Source of the DNA: Arcuatula senhousia
Lineage: Eukaryota; Mollusca; Bivalvia; Mytilida; Mytilidae
DNA: 64,000 nucleotides
Direction: 5' to 3'
Assembly (NCBI GenBank): GCA_963971305.1
Contig: OZ020305.1
Coordinates: 11,317,001 to 11,381,000 of the forward strand
Shown: positions 1 to 13,215 of the stretch, in pieces
How positions within the stretch are numbered: position 1 is the first letter of the stretch
How the letters are laid out: each line of letters opens with the position of its first letter
Translations under genes and position numbers: made by a program
The notes under the pieces: model-generated
What the model was told of the DNA's origin: nothing
The model's input: the letters and a program-made list of their open reading frames with translations, nothing else
Database searches by the model: none

Positions 1-1135
1 AGTAAGATTTAGTTACTAAAAAGGCCTTAGTTAGAATAAGTAAATGTGTAAAAAACAGTTGTTTGTGTACCAGCGCCTCCAATTCTTTTCATCCAATTAG
101 ATTGATTTCATGCTATTTTAAGCAACAATTTATGAGTAGGTTCCAATCAAAGGAAAAGAGAGGATTTTGCACTTTAAAACCTGGTATAATCCACCATTTC
201 TTTTGAAAAGCCTGTAAAAGACAGTACCATTGCGATCTTCAATATCTCAAATATGTCTGCACTGTTTGGTCTTTTCTTGCAGACAATTAAAATTGATGTT
301 ACAATTTCGGTAGTTTGTTTATACGTGTACCTTTATTAGAATTACTAGTACTATATACTTTTTACAAAAAACAAAATTACAACAAAATATGCATTTTGGT
401 ACAGAATACATTGGTATTGTTTTCAGAATTTCAATTATTCCAAGCTTCAATACATGTAACACTAGGTGCATTTCTCTGTACTGTACTTAGTCGACATCCA
501 TGGTGCTTGATTCTGCTTCAAATATCAATCTGTTTGCACAGTCGATGTGATTGGTTTTCGAACTTCCAATGTTTTTGATTTAAATCCTGAGAAGGTACTT
601 CTTGAAATATGCGCATGACACATCTCCAAATTACCTTTTATTGCTACCCGCCATAAAACATTTTAAAAAATCATAATGGAAAATTGTTTTTATTCACTTT
701 AAGAAAAATCTATTAGTATTTGAAACTTGTTCGATAGATCTTTTATTCATGAATTTCTATCTACTATAGTATTATCATTTGGACCTCATCGGGTTTCTTA
801 TAACTCATTACATTGTTGTGTTGTCTACAAAATTTTATTTGTGAACTCAAATACTTAAACAGGGCTTTCATGATTTCTATTATCATCATCGTCAATTTTT
901 AAATGTTTCGCTATAAAAGGAATCCAATTAATTCATATTTTGAAGATCTCCCAAAACAGCTTCTTTTCTGGATAATGAGAGTTTTATTGAATCGGGAAGT
1001 TATTAAGCATTCGTCCGAGTCTTCTTATATCGTAATTTGATTTTATATTCTACTTCAAATAAATTTAGTAAATAATTTCATTATTTTGATTGTCTGAATT
1101 TTCCCCCATTCTTCCGGAGATGCATTTATAGTAAG
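1..1135. other. AT-rich intergenic DNA, no gene seen
   Basis: No open frame here has coding character, and no splice-flanked exon was recognised. The stretch is AT-rich with short homopolymer runs. It precedes the first copy of the decayed repeat blocks that dominate the following 26 kb. Confidence 0.5.
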
Positions 1136-1139
1136 TTTA

Positions 1140-2120
1140 GATACTTAAAGAAGAAAGAGAAACTAATCCCATTTTTCTATGGACTTTCAATTTATTTAAT
1201 TGCCCTTATTAACAAATACGTAGAGGACAAAAATAATAACTCAATTATGAGGTTTTTGAAAATTAGGGAATGATAAAACGTCCACTTATCTAATACTAGT
1301 AGGTGAAATTGCTTCAGCCATGTTCGTTTTTTCTGATTCCTTTTCATAGCCAAGTAATAAAAAAGCTTACGAACTTGGGAGATCCAACTCAATGCCTGAA
1401 CGAAAGAAATGACAAAACAAGGGAGAAATTGAAGATCGCAATGGTCTTGACTTGATGCGGACATTTAAAAAAAATGGTAGGTAAAGCCAGGTTTAATAGC
1501 GCCAAACTTCATGCGATCTAAGGGTTCGGGTTTACAAAAGACACAACACGGTCATGAGACATAATAGTGATATAGAGGTAAATCATTGATATGGACACAA
1601 ACAGGGAATTGTTAAGATCAGTAGAAATAACAAATGACACTAATGTGAAGATCCACATCTGGAAGTGAGAAAATAAGTTTTCTTCTTTGGCAGTTCACAC
1701 AAATACCTTAAACAGTACTACAGTGTTAAACTCCTTTAGACCATATTTCGCTAAAAGATTATCACTCTACTTATTGTCCAGCTAACAGTCCTTTTTAAGT
1801 GACTATGTAAAAAATGTCTGTCAAGTGTAATGAAATTCTAATCATAGGCTTATGCAATAAAACAACATGTAAGAACTAATTTATTTTCACCTTATCTTTT
1901 TCGTACTGAATTACACGTTTTAATTGATAAGATTCGATAGATACAAAGGTGTACTTATAAGACAATCGACTGTCGTTTTTCAGAAATCTGTCCTACATCA
2001 TATCAATCTCAATAATCACACACAAAACATCGAAACTGCAGTCAGCAACGCTTTCCTACTCAGTCGTACATCATATAAATAATCATAATCACATCTAAAC
2101 TGCAGTCAGCAACGCAAGCT
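1140..2120. repeat. Decayed repeat block A, copy 1
   Basis: This noncoding block is recognisably related to 8000-10040. Shared landmarks occur in the same order: a segment around CCCATTTTTCTATGGA and TTTAATTGCC (1170-1205 and 8035-8075), a GAGACATAATAG segment (1556 and 8866), and GACTATGTAAAAATGTCTG-like text near 1800 and 9975. Identity is visibly low and indels are many, so this is an old duplication. The word CTGCAGTCAGCAACGC occurs twice near 2036 and 2100. No coding potential was found. Confidence 0.5.
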
Positions 2121-2539
2121 TAAGTCAAAACGATAAAGGATGTGAATACATACTTCTTTTTGTCAAACTTTAATTCGTAAATTCAACAAAAATATATGAA
2201 TAAATGGACCGATTCGGCAAAAAACTTTAGATCTAACGCTAAATTACAGCATTTTCAGGCGAATAATATCTAACTTCAGTTCTCGTCAATTGATGTGTCC
2301 ACATCTTTTCTCTTTTATGACCCCTGAAGAAGGACGTGAGGTCCGAAAATTTGGGCACTTTTGTTTTTGTTTTGGTTCAATTTTTATCATTTATTGTGAT
2401 TTATTATTTGGATTTTACATTTTAAATGTGGTCTTACATTCTAAACAGATCTTTTATTTACTCATTTATAAACCACGGTAAAACATCATTTATTATTAAT
2501 ATATAACTTCGTTAGACGATATTAAAAAACGTACTAATC

Positions 2540-4275
2540 CGCAAAATTGAAATAAAAAAGGCTCATTCTAAAACCAAAAACCATTATAAAACATCAATAA
2601 CAATAAACTCTATTTGAGACAACGTTACAACATAGGTTCGAAATTTTGCATAATACATAGCTAGTCGCATTTTTATAGCTCTATAAGCATGACTAATTCA
2701 TCTTGATCAGCATTTTTTTTATAGTTTGTGCTTCGAAAAATAATTTATTACAAATTATCAGGAAGTTGTTAGCATTTGCATGGTTTCTAAGAGACATTAA
2801 ATTCCATTCATGGAGTTTTGGGGGTACATGAAAATGAGGAATTTTATATTTTTAAAAATCACCGAACATATTTTCACATTATAAATATGCTTTCACTTTT
2901 AAGTTTTCATAATACTATTGTAAAAATGTCTGGAACTTTTTTGTTTTCTGCTATTTTTACTCGCTGATAAAAATAAGTTCCTATATGATATAAGTGAATT
3001 ATGGTTGAAAATGATTAAAATGTTTGAATAACTAAATATAAGTGCGATACAAAAGTGTCCTGTTTTTCAAAGATGAAAGAAGCATAGAGGTTCCAATGGG
3101 ACATTCGAATGTAAAAAGTCCAAAAGAGGGAGACAAAGTCAGTAAATGCGACCATAACAACAAGAAAAAACAACCTGCCAAAAATCACAAAAACAACTGC
3201 ATTCCAATTAACAATGCAAACTCAAGTTTAAAGGAGGGTAAATTCAGATGCTCCGGAAGGGTACACTTCCGTCACGTTTATGTAGCTATTAGTCAGTTCT
3301 GCGTGTCAAATCCTGTAAAGGGGGACACATGTCTTGGGCAACATCAGCCTATCAGTGACATGTTCATATTGTTTAGAACCATGTTCATATCATCACTGTG
3401 TATGAGTGAATTATCCTAAAAAGTGCTCTCCTCGGTGAATGTTCACATTTCAATACTGAAATGTGAACATACAGGTACAATTTAATTAATTTTTTTCGAG
3501 AAAATTGTTCAAGATAACTTCATGACAGTGCAAAAGATTACATATTTCAACTGAAAAAATATGACTTTTATATATAATCAAGAACCGGCTTCGGAAATAT
3601 AAAATTCCGGATTCAACACCAAAGAGGGGAACAATTCAATATTATTTTGACGAAAATTCAGAAATTTGATTTTCCCTCAGCGTTTAATAATAAACTAAGA
3701 AGAACATGTTTATACAGAATCAATGTCAAAAAGTACACAAGAAACAAAAACTAACTTTATGCCAGTCAACATTACGTAACATTTTCGAATATCTTTTTTC
3801 TTAAAGCTACATGTAATTTATAAAGAAACTTTTTTTTCTTCACCAGCAATTTTCCACGATTTTATGGAACTATACCGTGTTTTACAAGTTGGTTTTCTGT
3901 TATTTTGAACATTTTCACAAAAAATCCTCTCCGATTTCAGTGCATTCAGGTTACAAAAATGATAGATGATGTAATACAATTTTGGGATCAACTATATATT
4001 ATGCAACAAATGTGTTCTTTGGATATCGACGATGAATACGTCAATTATTAATAGAAAATGTAATGTCACGGCTAACCCTTATACAACAAAACAAACTAAA
4101 AAGGAATGTAAGTTCTTTAGCAAAATGTAGACACATGATGTGTTTCGCTTTTTAACAATTGTTTGGTTTATTTAAGTTGAGCCAACAAACGATATTTTAA
4201 GCAATGAATTGTAAGCAATGTTGTTGTGTCCTCGCAGCTCAAAAGAAACTCACAAAACGAAATTGAAAAATACAA
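2540..4275. repeat. Decayed repeat blocks B and C, copy 1
   Basis: The first part (2540-2990) is related to 16025-16400 by shared words such as TTGATCAGCA, GTGCTTCGAAAA and ATGTCTGGAACTT. The second part (3880-4275) is related to 6240-6700 and 19540-19980 by TAATGTCACGGCTAACC, GGAATGTAAGTTCTTTAGC and ACAATTGTTTGGTTTATTT. A minus-strand retroelement tail lies between the two parts. All copies are noncoding and strongly diverged. Confidence 0.55.
3040..3330 (-). repeat. 3'-tail fragment of the reverse-transcriptase element
   Basis: On the minus strand this stretch matches, in diverged form, the untranslated tail that follows the reverse-transcriptase coding end at 34980-35265. Landmarks on the plus strand are GATGCTCCGGAAG, TCAAATCCTGTAAAG and a segment related to CCAATGGG(A/T)NATTCGAATG. 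A 125-codon open frame over the segment is not conserved between tail copies, so no protein is called. Confidence 0.5.
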
Positions 4276-4282
4276 ATACCAA

Positions 4283-5829
4283 CAAGAGGCTCCCAAGAGC
4301 CTGAATCGCTCACCTGAACTACACAGATACATATATTTTGTAGATATTATTGTGCTTAACCATATGCGATTTAAATTTCTGAAATAACTTGGTTAGTTTT
4401 CAAGTTATTGGGCTTAAAAAGTGCAAAATTTTGAAAAAAAATGAAAAAAGGGCAATACCTCCCACATCAGCAGTCAGATCTTTTCCTAAATTTCAGGACA
4501 GGAACTTAATATGCTGATAACTTTCGATTTTTGCACAATTTTGATATCTGAAACCATTTTTGAGTTATTAGCAAAAAAAATGAAATTAACGCCCTATGTT
4601 CTATTTTTAGCCATGGAAGCCATGTTTTTTACGAATCAAAAATATGAACGATAGAGTTGTAGCATATAAGCTATTAAACAAGTGTGCCAAGTTAAGATGC
4701 AGTTGGTCTTACGGTGTCAGACAAGTTAATCTTTGAAATTCAGGGGAAAAGTAATGAAAAATGGTAAATTTTGTTGTTTTAAGGACAATAATTCCTAATA
4801 GAAATGGTCCTACAGCTTTGAACTAATACATGAAATGTAGATCTTGATGTGCTTGATCATATGCAATTTAAATTTTTGAAATATCTTGTATAGTGTTCAA
4901 GATATATGGCTAAATAAGTGAAAAATTGTGAAAAAAAATCCAGAAAAGGGGCAATAACTCCTACATCAATTGTTGGATCTTCTTGAAACTTTCAGAGCAG
5001 GTAGATCTTCAGATGCTGATCACTTTTGTCTCCAATCAGAATTTTGATATCTGTAACCATTTTTGAGTTATAAGCGAAAAACTGCAATTTACCCCTATGT
5101 TCTATTTTTAGCCATGGCGGCTATATTTTTTTACAAATCAGAAATCTCAACAACATTCTTGTAGCATTTATGCTATTAAACAACTGTGCCAAGTTTGGTT
5201 GAAGTTGGCTGTATGGTGTCAGACAAGTTGATCTTTGAAATTCAGGGAAAAGGTAATGAAAAATGGTAAATTTTGACGCTTTAAGGACCATAACTCCTAA
5301 AAGAAATGGTTCCACAGCTTTACCTTAATTACATGAAATGTAGATCTTGATGTGCTTAATCATATGCAATTTGAATTTTTAAAATATCTTGTATAGTTTT
5401 TAAGACATATGGCTAAATAAGTGCAAAACTTTGAAAAAATCCAGCAAAAGGGCAATAACTCCTACATCGGTTGTTGGATCTTCTTGAAAAGTTCAGGCAG
5501 GTAGATCTTGAGGTGCTGATCACTTTTATCCTATGCCAGAATTTTTATATCTGTCACCATTTTTGAGTTATTTGCAAAAAAAACTGTTTTTGACCCCCCT
5601 GTTCTATTTTTAGTAACAGCAGCCATGTTTTTTGACGTATCAAAAATCCCAACGCTAACTTTTTGCATAATACCCTAAGGAACAACCATATCAAGTTTGG
5701 CTGCATTTGGCCAAGCAGTTTCAGAAAAGAAGATGTTTGAAAAAAGCTAACGGACGATGGACGACGGACGGACGATGGACGCAAAGTGATGGCAATAGCT
5801 CAACTGACCCTTCGGGTCAGGTGAGCTAA
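4283..5829. mobile_element. Non-autonomous element with three internal ~500-bp repeats
   Basis: The ends carry an inverted 10-mer, GCTCACCTGA (4308-4317) and TCAGGTGAGC (5817-5826). The right end has a tight hairpin, CTGACCC-TTC-GGGTCAG, directly before GTGAGCTAA. Inside are three diverged direct repeats with a period near 500 bp, seen at the word GTTCTATTTTTAGCCATGG-like (about 4600, 5099, 5602) and at GGCAATA-CTCC (4452, 4950, 5452). A short GACGATGGACGACGG-type microsatellite sits near the right end. There is no coding sequence. The hairpin followed by CTAA is reminiscent of Helitron ends, but the inverted termini argue for a terminal-repeat element; the class is unresolved. Confidence 0.65.
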
Positions 5830-5884
5830 AATCGGGTATAAAATCGCGTAATTTGGTTACTAGTATGCTGTATTTGGATATTTC

Positions 5885-6065
5885 AAGGGGTTCACTCTTG
5901 TATCGACCTGAGTTCACGTTGATGAATGTGGTTTGATTGTTATATGTGTGTGTACTTTTTGCGTGTTGTATGATTAGTTTCTTTGTAATCATTTTTCTGT
6001 CTACCGATTTTATATTTTTCTTTTCTGTATAATGTTTGATTTCCCCTTTGGTACACTTTTGCTTC
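5885..6065 (+). repeat. 3'-tail fragment of the reverse-transcriptase element
   Basis: This is a diverged plus-strand match to the element tail, recognised from GAGTTCACGTTG near 5910 through TTTTGTATTGT-like text to the tail end near CCTTTGGTACA (6045). It lies between the 4.3-5.8 kb element and the next repeat block. Confidence 0.5.
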
Positions 6066-6069
6066 CTAC

Positions 6070-6740
6070 AAAACCAATTAATTACAAAAATCAGAAGTCC
6101 TCTACATTCCCATATTTTTGAGACATTGAGTTTCATTCATGGAGAGATTATTTAGAAGAATGGGAATTTTTTATACATAACTATCACCAAATATTTGTTT
6201 TGCTTAATGTTTGTTCAATGCTATGATGAAAATGTCTGGAACTAGTTGGGTTTCTGTTATTTTGAAGTCCTTTACAAAATATCTTCTCCGATTGCAGTGA
6301 ATAAAGGTTACAAAAGGGTAGATGATGTAATATAATTTGGGGTTAAACCATATAATATGCAACATATGTCTTGTTTGAATTATATCAACGATGAATACGG
6401 CTAATTATCAATTAAAAATGTAATGTCACGGCTTACCCTTAAACAGCAAAACAAAGAAACAAAAATGGAATGTAAGTTCTTTAGCAAAATGTTAACACAT
6501 AATGTGTCTCGCTTGTTTAACAATTATTTGGTTTATTTATATTGAACCAAACACAAACATGACAAAGCCAACAAACAATATTTTAAGCACTAGTGGAGGA
6601 TGGACAGTTTTATAATTGTAATAGAACTGCAAGTTATGTTGTGGTGTCTTCGGAATTTTAAAGAATCTCATAAAACGAAATTGAAAAATACAAATACCAA
6701 AATGTGTATCAATCGGGTTATTTGGTTATGCTGTATAAAA
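6070..6740. repeat. Decayed repeat blocks B and C, copy 2
   Basis: This is the paralogue of 3880-4275 and of 19430-19980. It shares ATGTCTGGAACTAGTTGG, GTAGATGATGTAATA and TAATGTCACGGCTTACCC. At 6680-6735 it continues without interruption through the point where the other copy carries the 4283-5829 element, so it acts as a paralogous empty site. Short frames here are not conserved. Confidence 0.55.
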
Positions 6741-7440
6741 CCAAAAGAATTAATGAAAGTACTCAAACCAAACAAAGTTCGAACGGGAAAGCCAAATCCA
6801 ATACCGAAGATATCGACCATGGGCAATACAAAGATTTAAACATTTTTGAATTGAACATTCGGATATTTCAACGACTTAAAAGTATTAAAAATATTGGAAA
6901 ATTCTTTTCAGACAGGTCTGACGACTAGGCTTGCGATTACCCTCTGTACTCTGGTCCACCAGCAGCGGTTATCGACCCAGCTGTTTCAAAATACAAATCC
7001 CAAAACGGGTAAAAAAATCGGGTAATTTGGTATGCTGTATATGCATAATAGACCAATTACGAGTTCATCCATTCCGGAACATTCTGGAATGGATGTCCAA
7101 AATTTCAAAAGTCATCTGAGGTAAGATCTGACGTCAGAACATGGGGAGCAACGGAATCAACATGTTTAGCGATTTATTTCAAGAAAAAAATGAAGGAAAA
7201 ATGAACAAGAAGTCGTATTTGTCAATTTGTAATTGTTAAAGAAATATAAAATCATACATTTCCAAAGGAGTTGACAAAAAGGAACAAGTTTCCATTTTTC
7301 ATTCATCAGAGAAAATGTACAAGTTTTCCAAATAAAACGGGGTAAAATGGCGGCTTTTTTGCAACTCGCAACCCGGGTATGAACATATGTTTTAAAAAGA
7401 GTAAACAGTTCTTGTTTGCTACGTAATACTAGTGAGTTGC
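6740..7440. other. Noncoding stretch with a second empty-site-like segment
   Basis: Text at 6985-7045 again resembles the sequence flanking the 4283-5829 element. Apart from that, no gene or defined repeat was recognised. Confidence 0.35.
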
Positions 7441-7990
7441 CAATGCTTACGTTGTGAAAATTAACATTAACGAATTGAATTGTTGTATTTATCTATGAGT
7501 ACTTTATGCCTCTGATAAAATCTTCTTCAGTGACAACAACAAGATACATGTAGGAGCAACATAAACTTGTGATACTATTGTCTTACAATTTGAATTCCAT
7601 GAGGAATAAATTCTACACAAATGTAAGATTAAGTCGTTCGACATTATACAAAACACAATTAATGAACTCGCAGGAGGCTAAAGCAATATTACAAAAAATC
7701 TGGTAAATATTCTGAAGAAAAGATAGACATCGCTTTCATATCAACCAAGTTAATGATTACTTTATATTTAATAGAGTCATCTTTTTCAGCGTGGGAAAAC
7801 TTTAAACATTCAATAATTTATGTATCACGCAAATGTGTCAACGAAAGCCATTGAAATTTGAAAAATTATTCCCGTTTGCCCAATTGACTATATAATATAA
7901 TTTCCTTAAATCTTAAAGGTATACGAATGTATCAATGTGTGATAGCAGTACAAGAGCAATAGCTTTAAGCTGTGTATTATAAAACGTAGT
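7440..7990. repeat. Decayed repeat block D, copy 1
   Basis: This block recurs at 20250-20770, 22935-23400, 23860-24140 and 26460-26900. Shared landmarks are AAATCTTCTTCAGTGACAAC, TTCCATGAGGAA, TTAAGTCGTTCGACATTATA, AACTCGCAGGAGGCTA and TTTATGTATCACGCAAA. All copies are noncoding and diverged. Confidence 0.55.
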
Positions 7991-7999
7991 CGCATTGAT

Positions 8000-10040
8000 A
8001 GTTTATGTTCCTAAAGAGGAAAGATAAACTCATCCCATTTTTTTCTATGGAGTTTCAATTTGTTTAATTGCCATTATTAAAAACTACATACACGTGATAG
8101 AAGAAACAATTGCTCAATTATGAAGTGATGGGAAATTAGGGAATGAAAAAACGTCCGCTAGGCGAAATTATATCATTTTCATTTTTTCTGATTCATTTTC
8201 ATTGGCAACATAATTACTTGATTTTGTATTTTCCTCAAATTGATGATATGTGATAAAAAAGTAATAAATAAATGACATCTATGTGAGAAATTTATCTACA
8301 ATTGCAATGGAACTTATTTATGAAGAGCGTGCTGATTTTTTTTTCACACACCAGAATAAACCTTTTAGAACTTGTCAGATTAAAAGTCAAACGACAAACA
8401 AAAGATATCACTATGTACATGCATTAAGGCTATAAGACCGCTATTCGCGTATGCTAAGATCTTATCTGTAAAATAGAAACCATTCGCGTATCTAAAAAGT
8501 AGGAAATCCCTTTAACAAATAGACGTTTTGTTTATTGTATTGTATATAAAGGTAATAACAAACATACCTAACTTGGAAACCCCATCTCAAATGTCCAAGA
8601 GAAAAGAGAAAACAAGAAAGACATACCGATGAAATTAAAGATAGCAATGGTAATAACAAAGCTACCGAACTTGGTTGGTCAATCCTAAATATCCGAGAGA
8701 AAAAAAATACAAAAGAGAAATAGGAGATCACAATAGCCATGACTTGAAGCATGCAATTCAAAAGAAATGATAGGTTAAAACAGATTTTTTTTGGGCGCAA
8801 ACCTCCGTCTTCCGTAGCAGTCTAATTAGAATCCGGATTTACCAAAAACATGGTTGTGAGTTGTGAGACATAATAGGTGTAAAGAAGTAAATCAAAAACA
8901 TTGACGCAAACGAGATCTCTTTAAGAGCCATAGATATTGCAAATGATACAAATGCATACATTCATAACTGGAAGTATGGACGTTTAACAACCATTAAAAC
9001 TTCATTTCATACCCTTAATATTGTTGACCATGATGCTTTCCCGAAAAAAAGGGACACTGAGGGTTTGCCAAGAGGGTAATATTACTTTTCTGGGTCACAA
9101 ACCAACATACTGTTATTTTATATAGAATATCAATAGGATACACAAAAACAGCAAAATCATAAGGTTTCACGTGGAAAATGTCACGAGCGGCCTTACCGGT
9201 ACCGGTAGACCCACCGAAATATCAAATGCCACATAACGTGGTCTCTGCAAATCACAATACAGATTTTTATATGAGTATATCAACGTTTAACCCGGTAAAA
9301 TATTCTTGATAAGCAAAAACAATCCCCCACTTTAATTAACTAAGTCAACTGCGTTAATAGCTCAAAAGTCTGTCAACCTTAATCTATAATGATTGATATA
9401 AACATTGTATATACCAGTCCCTATCCTTTTTATATTATGTCTGACACCTTTTTGAAAAATAGTAACCAAAGTAAATTAGGACAAAACTCGACAATTGGGT
9501 AATTTCAAGGCATATTGTGTACCAAAATCGCATTTTTTCGTCCAAAATTCTTTAATGTCATTTAGATCAAAATGTTATAAAAGAAAACTTTAAATATCAT
9601 TTTTTTTTACCAAATTTGCCTTAAACTTGGTTTATTTTGCTCAAAATTATTCGACCAGGTTGATTGATTATTTTTTTTTACATTCGTGACGACAGATATA
9701 TTTTAGTGTATCAAATACGGCCATCGATTGGGATATCGGATGTTGTCTATTAGCATTTATCGTATACGTAAGTATAAATAGATTTTCGAAGACAATATCC
9801 CTTAAAACTTTATTGAAAACCAATATGTCTGTTTAAAATACAAAACAAAATGAGTTTCTTGTTTAGCAGTAGACCAATACTTTCATTGGTACAGTGTTTC
9901 ACTTCCTTGCAAAACGTCTTTGGTTACATCTACTGCACGTACTAATTGTCCCATAAACAGTGCTTATGTATTGACTATGTGAAAATGTCTGCCAAATGTA
10001 ATAAAATTCCAACTAGCCCGAGGCTTATGCAACGTAACAA
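8000..10040. repeat. Decayed repeat block A, copy 2, expanded
   Basis: This stretch is related to 1140-1880, with roughly a kilobase of additional sequence inside. It contains no convincing coding exon. A 102-codon minus-strand frame near 8492-8800 is hydrophobic and lacks any family resemblance, so it is treated as a chance frame. Confidence 0.45.
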
Positions 10041-10224
10041 AATGTGAGTGTGAGGGTTAACTTTTTTTTTTCAACGTGGTAGACATAACAACTGAAAGTT
10101 TTGATAGAAGCAAATGTGTACTTTACACATGTGTATTGGCAAGATCGAAAAAGTTCTTTACAAATCGCACAATATACACAAATCACACACAACACAACTA
10201 CAACAGTCACAGAAGAATAATTTT

Positions 10225-10746
10225 AAAGGACTAGAGCCACGAACCCCCATAATTGGCCCTGTTAATACTCAAATATCAAAATTGGTTTGTTGTACACCAA
10301 AATTTGTGTATGTATAGCTGTTTGTCTGTGTTAAAAGAGAAAAGATTTGATTATGGTGTATTGTTTTTCAGTCACAATTTTGTGATTTTTTAATTGGCGC
10401 CACCCCTCGCCCATCAAAATTGTTATTGAAATATATATGAAGATATTAATGTATTTATAAAATTTGAGCCAAAAATATTTATAGGCGAGGGGTGGCGCCC
10501 ATGTCATTTTCACCAAAAACCAGGTGGAAAATTGTGAAATTTAGCTGAAATTAGCATATTTTCAATTTTAGCATCACTTTATGATGTCATTACAACGTCA
10601 CAAGTACAGAAAACTTTAAAATTGATTTTGTTTTGTAACAAATAATCATTCTAGACTACTTGGCCACAAAAAGCTTATCTAACAAATGAATTTGAAAAAT
10701 GGCCCGATTTAGGGCCAAATATGAGGGTTCGTGGCTTTAGTTCTTT
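10225..10746. mobile_element. Fold-back MITE with two nested inverted repeats
   Basis: The outer inverted repeats of about 36 bp run from AAAGGACTAGAGCCACG at the left to CGTGGCTTTAGTTCTTT at the right, with a few mismatches. A second inverted pair lies inside: TGGCGCCACCCCTCGCC near 10395 and GGCGAGGGGTGGCGCC near 10484. There is no coding sequence. The length of about 520 bp and the nested arms fit a non-autonomous fold-back DNA element. No target duplication could be fixed with confidence. Confidence 0.75.
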
Positions 10747-10749
10747 CGT

Positions 10750-12650
10750 TTGACGAGATTAAAATTACTACAGATGGGTCCAGACGCAACCGGTATGAAA
10801 CCTAAGTTTGCTTTTCTTGTTCACTTGGGTTGACCAGGGTCCAATATTTAGTTAACTAAAGTTTTTCTATTGTGATTTTTTAAATTGTCGTTTATTCAAG
10901 CATCCCTTTATTGTTTATTTAGCCTTGACAAAGCAGTCCATGGCTCGGACAGCTCTGAACTGCTCTTGTCCGTGACAAAGACAGCTTTATGCAGTCCGAA
11001 GTTAACCTGAGATCAGAGCAGTCAAAAGTTAACATTAGGGAAATGAGATGCTAGCGGACAAAAGTCCAAATCTATCTTTAGGGAACGTTAAGTCGCTAGC
11101 AGACCCAAATAACTGTGAATGTATTTTTTTTTAAATTTTTAATGAAATTATTTTTTTTTTTAATTCAAATTTACTTATCAAATTTAGTTTTCGAGAAACT
11201 TATTTGCGGATGGAACTTATTAAATAAATATATTTAAAAGAAATAAATCCGGTAAATAGATAAATATTATCAAAATAATAATTTAGAAAGCCAATAAATA
11301 TATTTATTTAAAAATAATCAAAACAAATTAATTAAGCTTTAATAAATGAATAATGTAATTAAATATATATTTTTAAATAAATAACTATTTATCAAACAAG
11401 TAAATACTTATTTTAATGATAAAAAATGATTTGAAAAAAAAATGATAATACTTCAAAAAAAAATAAAAAGATAAAAAATATAGTTTAATTTCAATCAAAT
11501 CTAATGATAAATAAAATTTTAGTGCAGTTAATTTGAGGTTGTTCTTACGCTTAAGTAAACTATAACTTGGTTCTAGGCCAAAGTTAACTAGGGGAGTAGA
11601 CCGTGGACCAAGTTTGCTATTACAGTTAATTTTAGACTTATTTACGGCCTGCCTGATGCAATCTAAATAGGATCTCAGTTAATAGTAGAGGAGCAGACGA
11701 TCGATTTTTGTCGATTTGCCTTAATAGTATGACACACGGCTGTATTATATATCATAGGAAAGAGAAAACCATTGCCTATAAGAATATCGAGGTCGTCGCA
11801 TTCTCACGTGGTCACGTTTTGAGAAAAATGACGTCAAAGATTAATCTTGAATTTCACTCCAAAACGGGGTAGAGATCAAGATATGGTGTTAAAATTTTTG
11901 CTTGCCAAGAATAAGACTTATAAGACGGTTTTTAATGTTAAGTAATAATACAGTTTTACAATAACAGTAAAAATTTATGAATTATTTACTAAAATTATGC
12001 CAAAGTGAGCTTTCAAAAAGTAAAAAGTGAAAAACTGCATTTTTGTCTCCTCCATTACGTACAACATGATCCTGGCGTTACAATTTATTATTTTCAAATT
12101 ATTTTCATTTCATTTTGGTGTACCTAGGTTGAAATTATTTTTTAATATCTAACCTTACCATATATACCAACTGTGCACCGCCGAGAGTCAATTGGAAATT
12201 CTGTTAATTTTCGCCTGGAACGACCTTCTTCTTGAACTTTGTTACATGGTTTTATTTTCAAAAATATATATGTTTTAGTTCAAAATAACTTTTGAAATAT
12301 AAAATAAAATGAAAATATAAAATCCTAATGCAAGAAATTAAAAGAACTACTACTTACAAGCATAAAGTAGGCAGTCACCCTGGAAGTAAAAGACATGGCC
12401 TTACATGTATGTAGAATAAAATAAAAGCTGTTGATTTGAGGTCTGTCAGATCAAATTTTCGCTTTCTTTTCATTTTTATAACCATCAAGGTACCGAGGTA
12501 CATCATAAATTGTTGCGTCCGTTTTATGGACTGAAAAAGGAGGCACGGACATTTCTTTAACTTCAGTCACACTTTTTGTATCAACTACACTTCTCCTAAA
12601 ATTAAGTATCTTTACTGTCGATCTTATGTCTGTCAAATGTTTCTTTTCAT
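10750..12650. other. Noncoding, with very AT-rich core (11110-11520)
   Basis: The core is built from TAAATAAATA-like words and A/T homopolymers. A short palindrome, TTAGTTAACTAA, lies at about 10848. No gene, tRNA or defined mobile element was recognised. Confidence 0.4.
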
Positions 12651-13074
12651 TTTAAACCCACCGAAGTATATTATGTTAGTTCCGTTCGTCCGTCGGTCTC
12701 TGCCTCCTTTCTTCCGTCCATCACACTTTTGTATGGATCTATGCACTATTTCTAAGAATTTATCAATTCATGGTGTGTTTACCTATTAGCAAATCCCTTT
12801 TTCATGTTTCTTTTATTTGCGAGTACTTTACAAACACTCCTTTCAGGCTGGCTGTAAGTATGATTGCCAAAAACCCGACCGCCGTTCTTCAGAAATAAAG
12901 AAATAAGCTGAAAATTTGATGGAAGCCACCATTCGCTTAAAGGAAAAATAGTGAATATATATCTCTCTGATAAGTTTAGATGTTTTTTTTTTTTTAAATA
13001 CTCCTTTTCTGGATTTGAAACGCTGAATTGACATGCGAACTTTCGTAGCACATGAGTTTATTTTCGTTATAACG

Positions 13075-13215
13075 TGAGTTCGCGTTGTTGATTGTTATTC
13101 AGTTTTCTGATGGGTCTTAATAGTGTCTGTTGTTTCGTGCTGTTCTCGTTTGAATTTATTGCTTTTGTCTTTGCCTTTAAGTCTTTCGACATTCAAATGC
13201 TCTTCTCTATTACGG
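13075..13215 (+). repeat. 3'-tail fragment of the reverse-transcriptase element
   Basis: The stretch matches the tail from GAGTTCGCGTTGTTGATTG to TTTCGACATTCAAATGC, as in 54000-54130. It is plus-strand and diverged. Confidence 0.55.

Noticed and set aside
3042..3419. 125-residue basic protein
   Set aside because: It lies on the antisense of a retroelement tail and is not open in related copies.
5747..6136. 129-residue minus-strand frame
   Set aside because: It crosses the end of the 4.3-5.8 kb element into a retroelement tail, so it is a chance frame over a junction.
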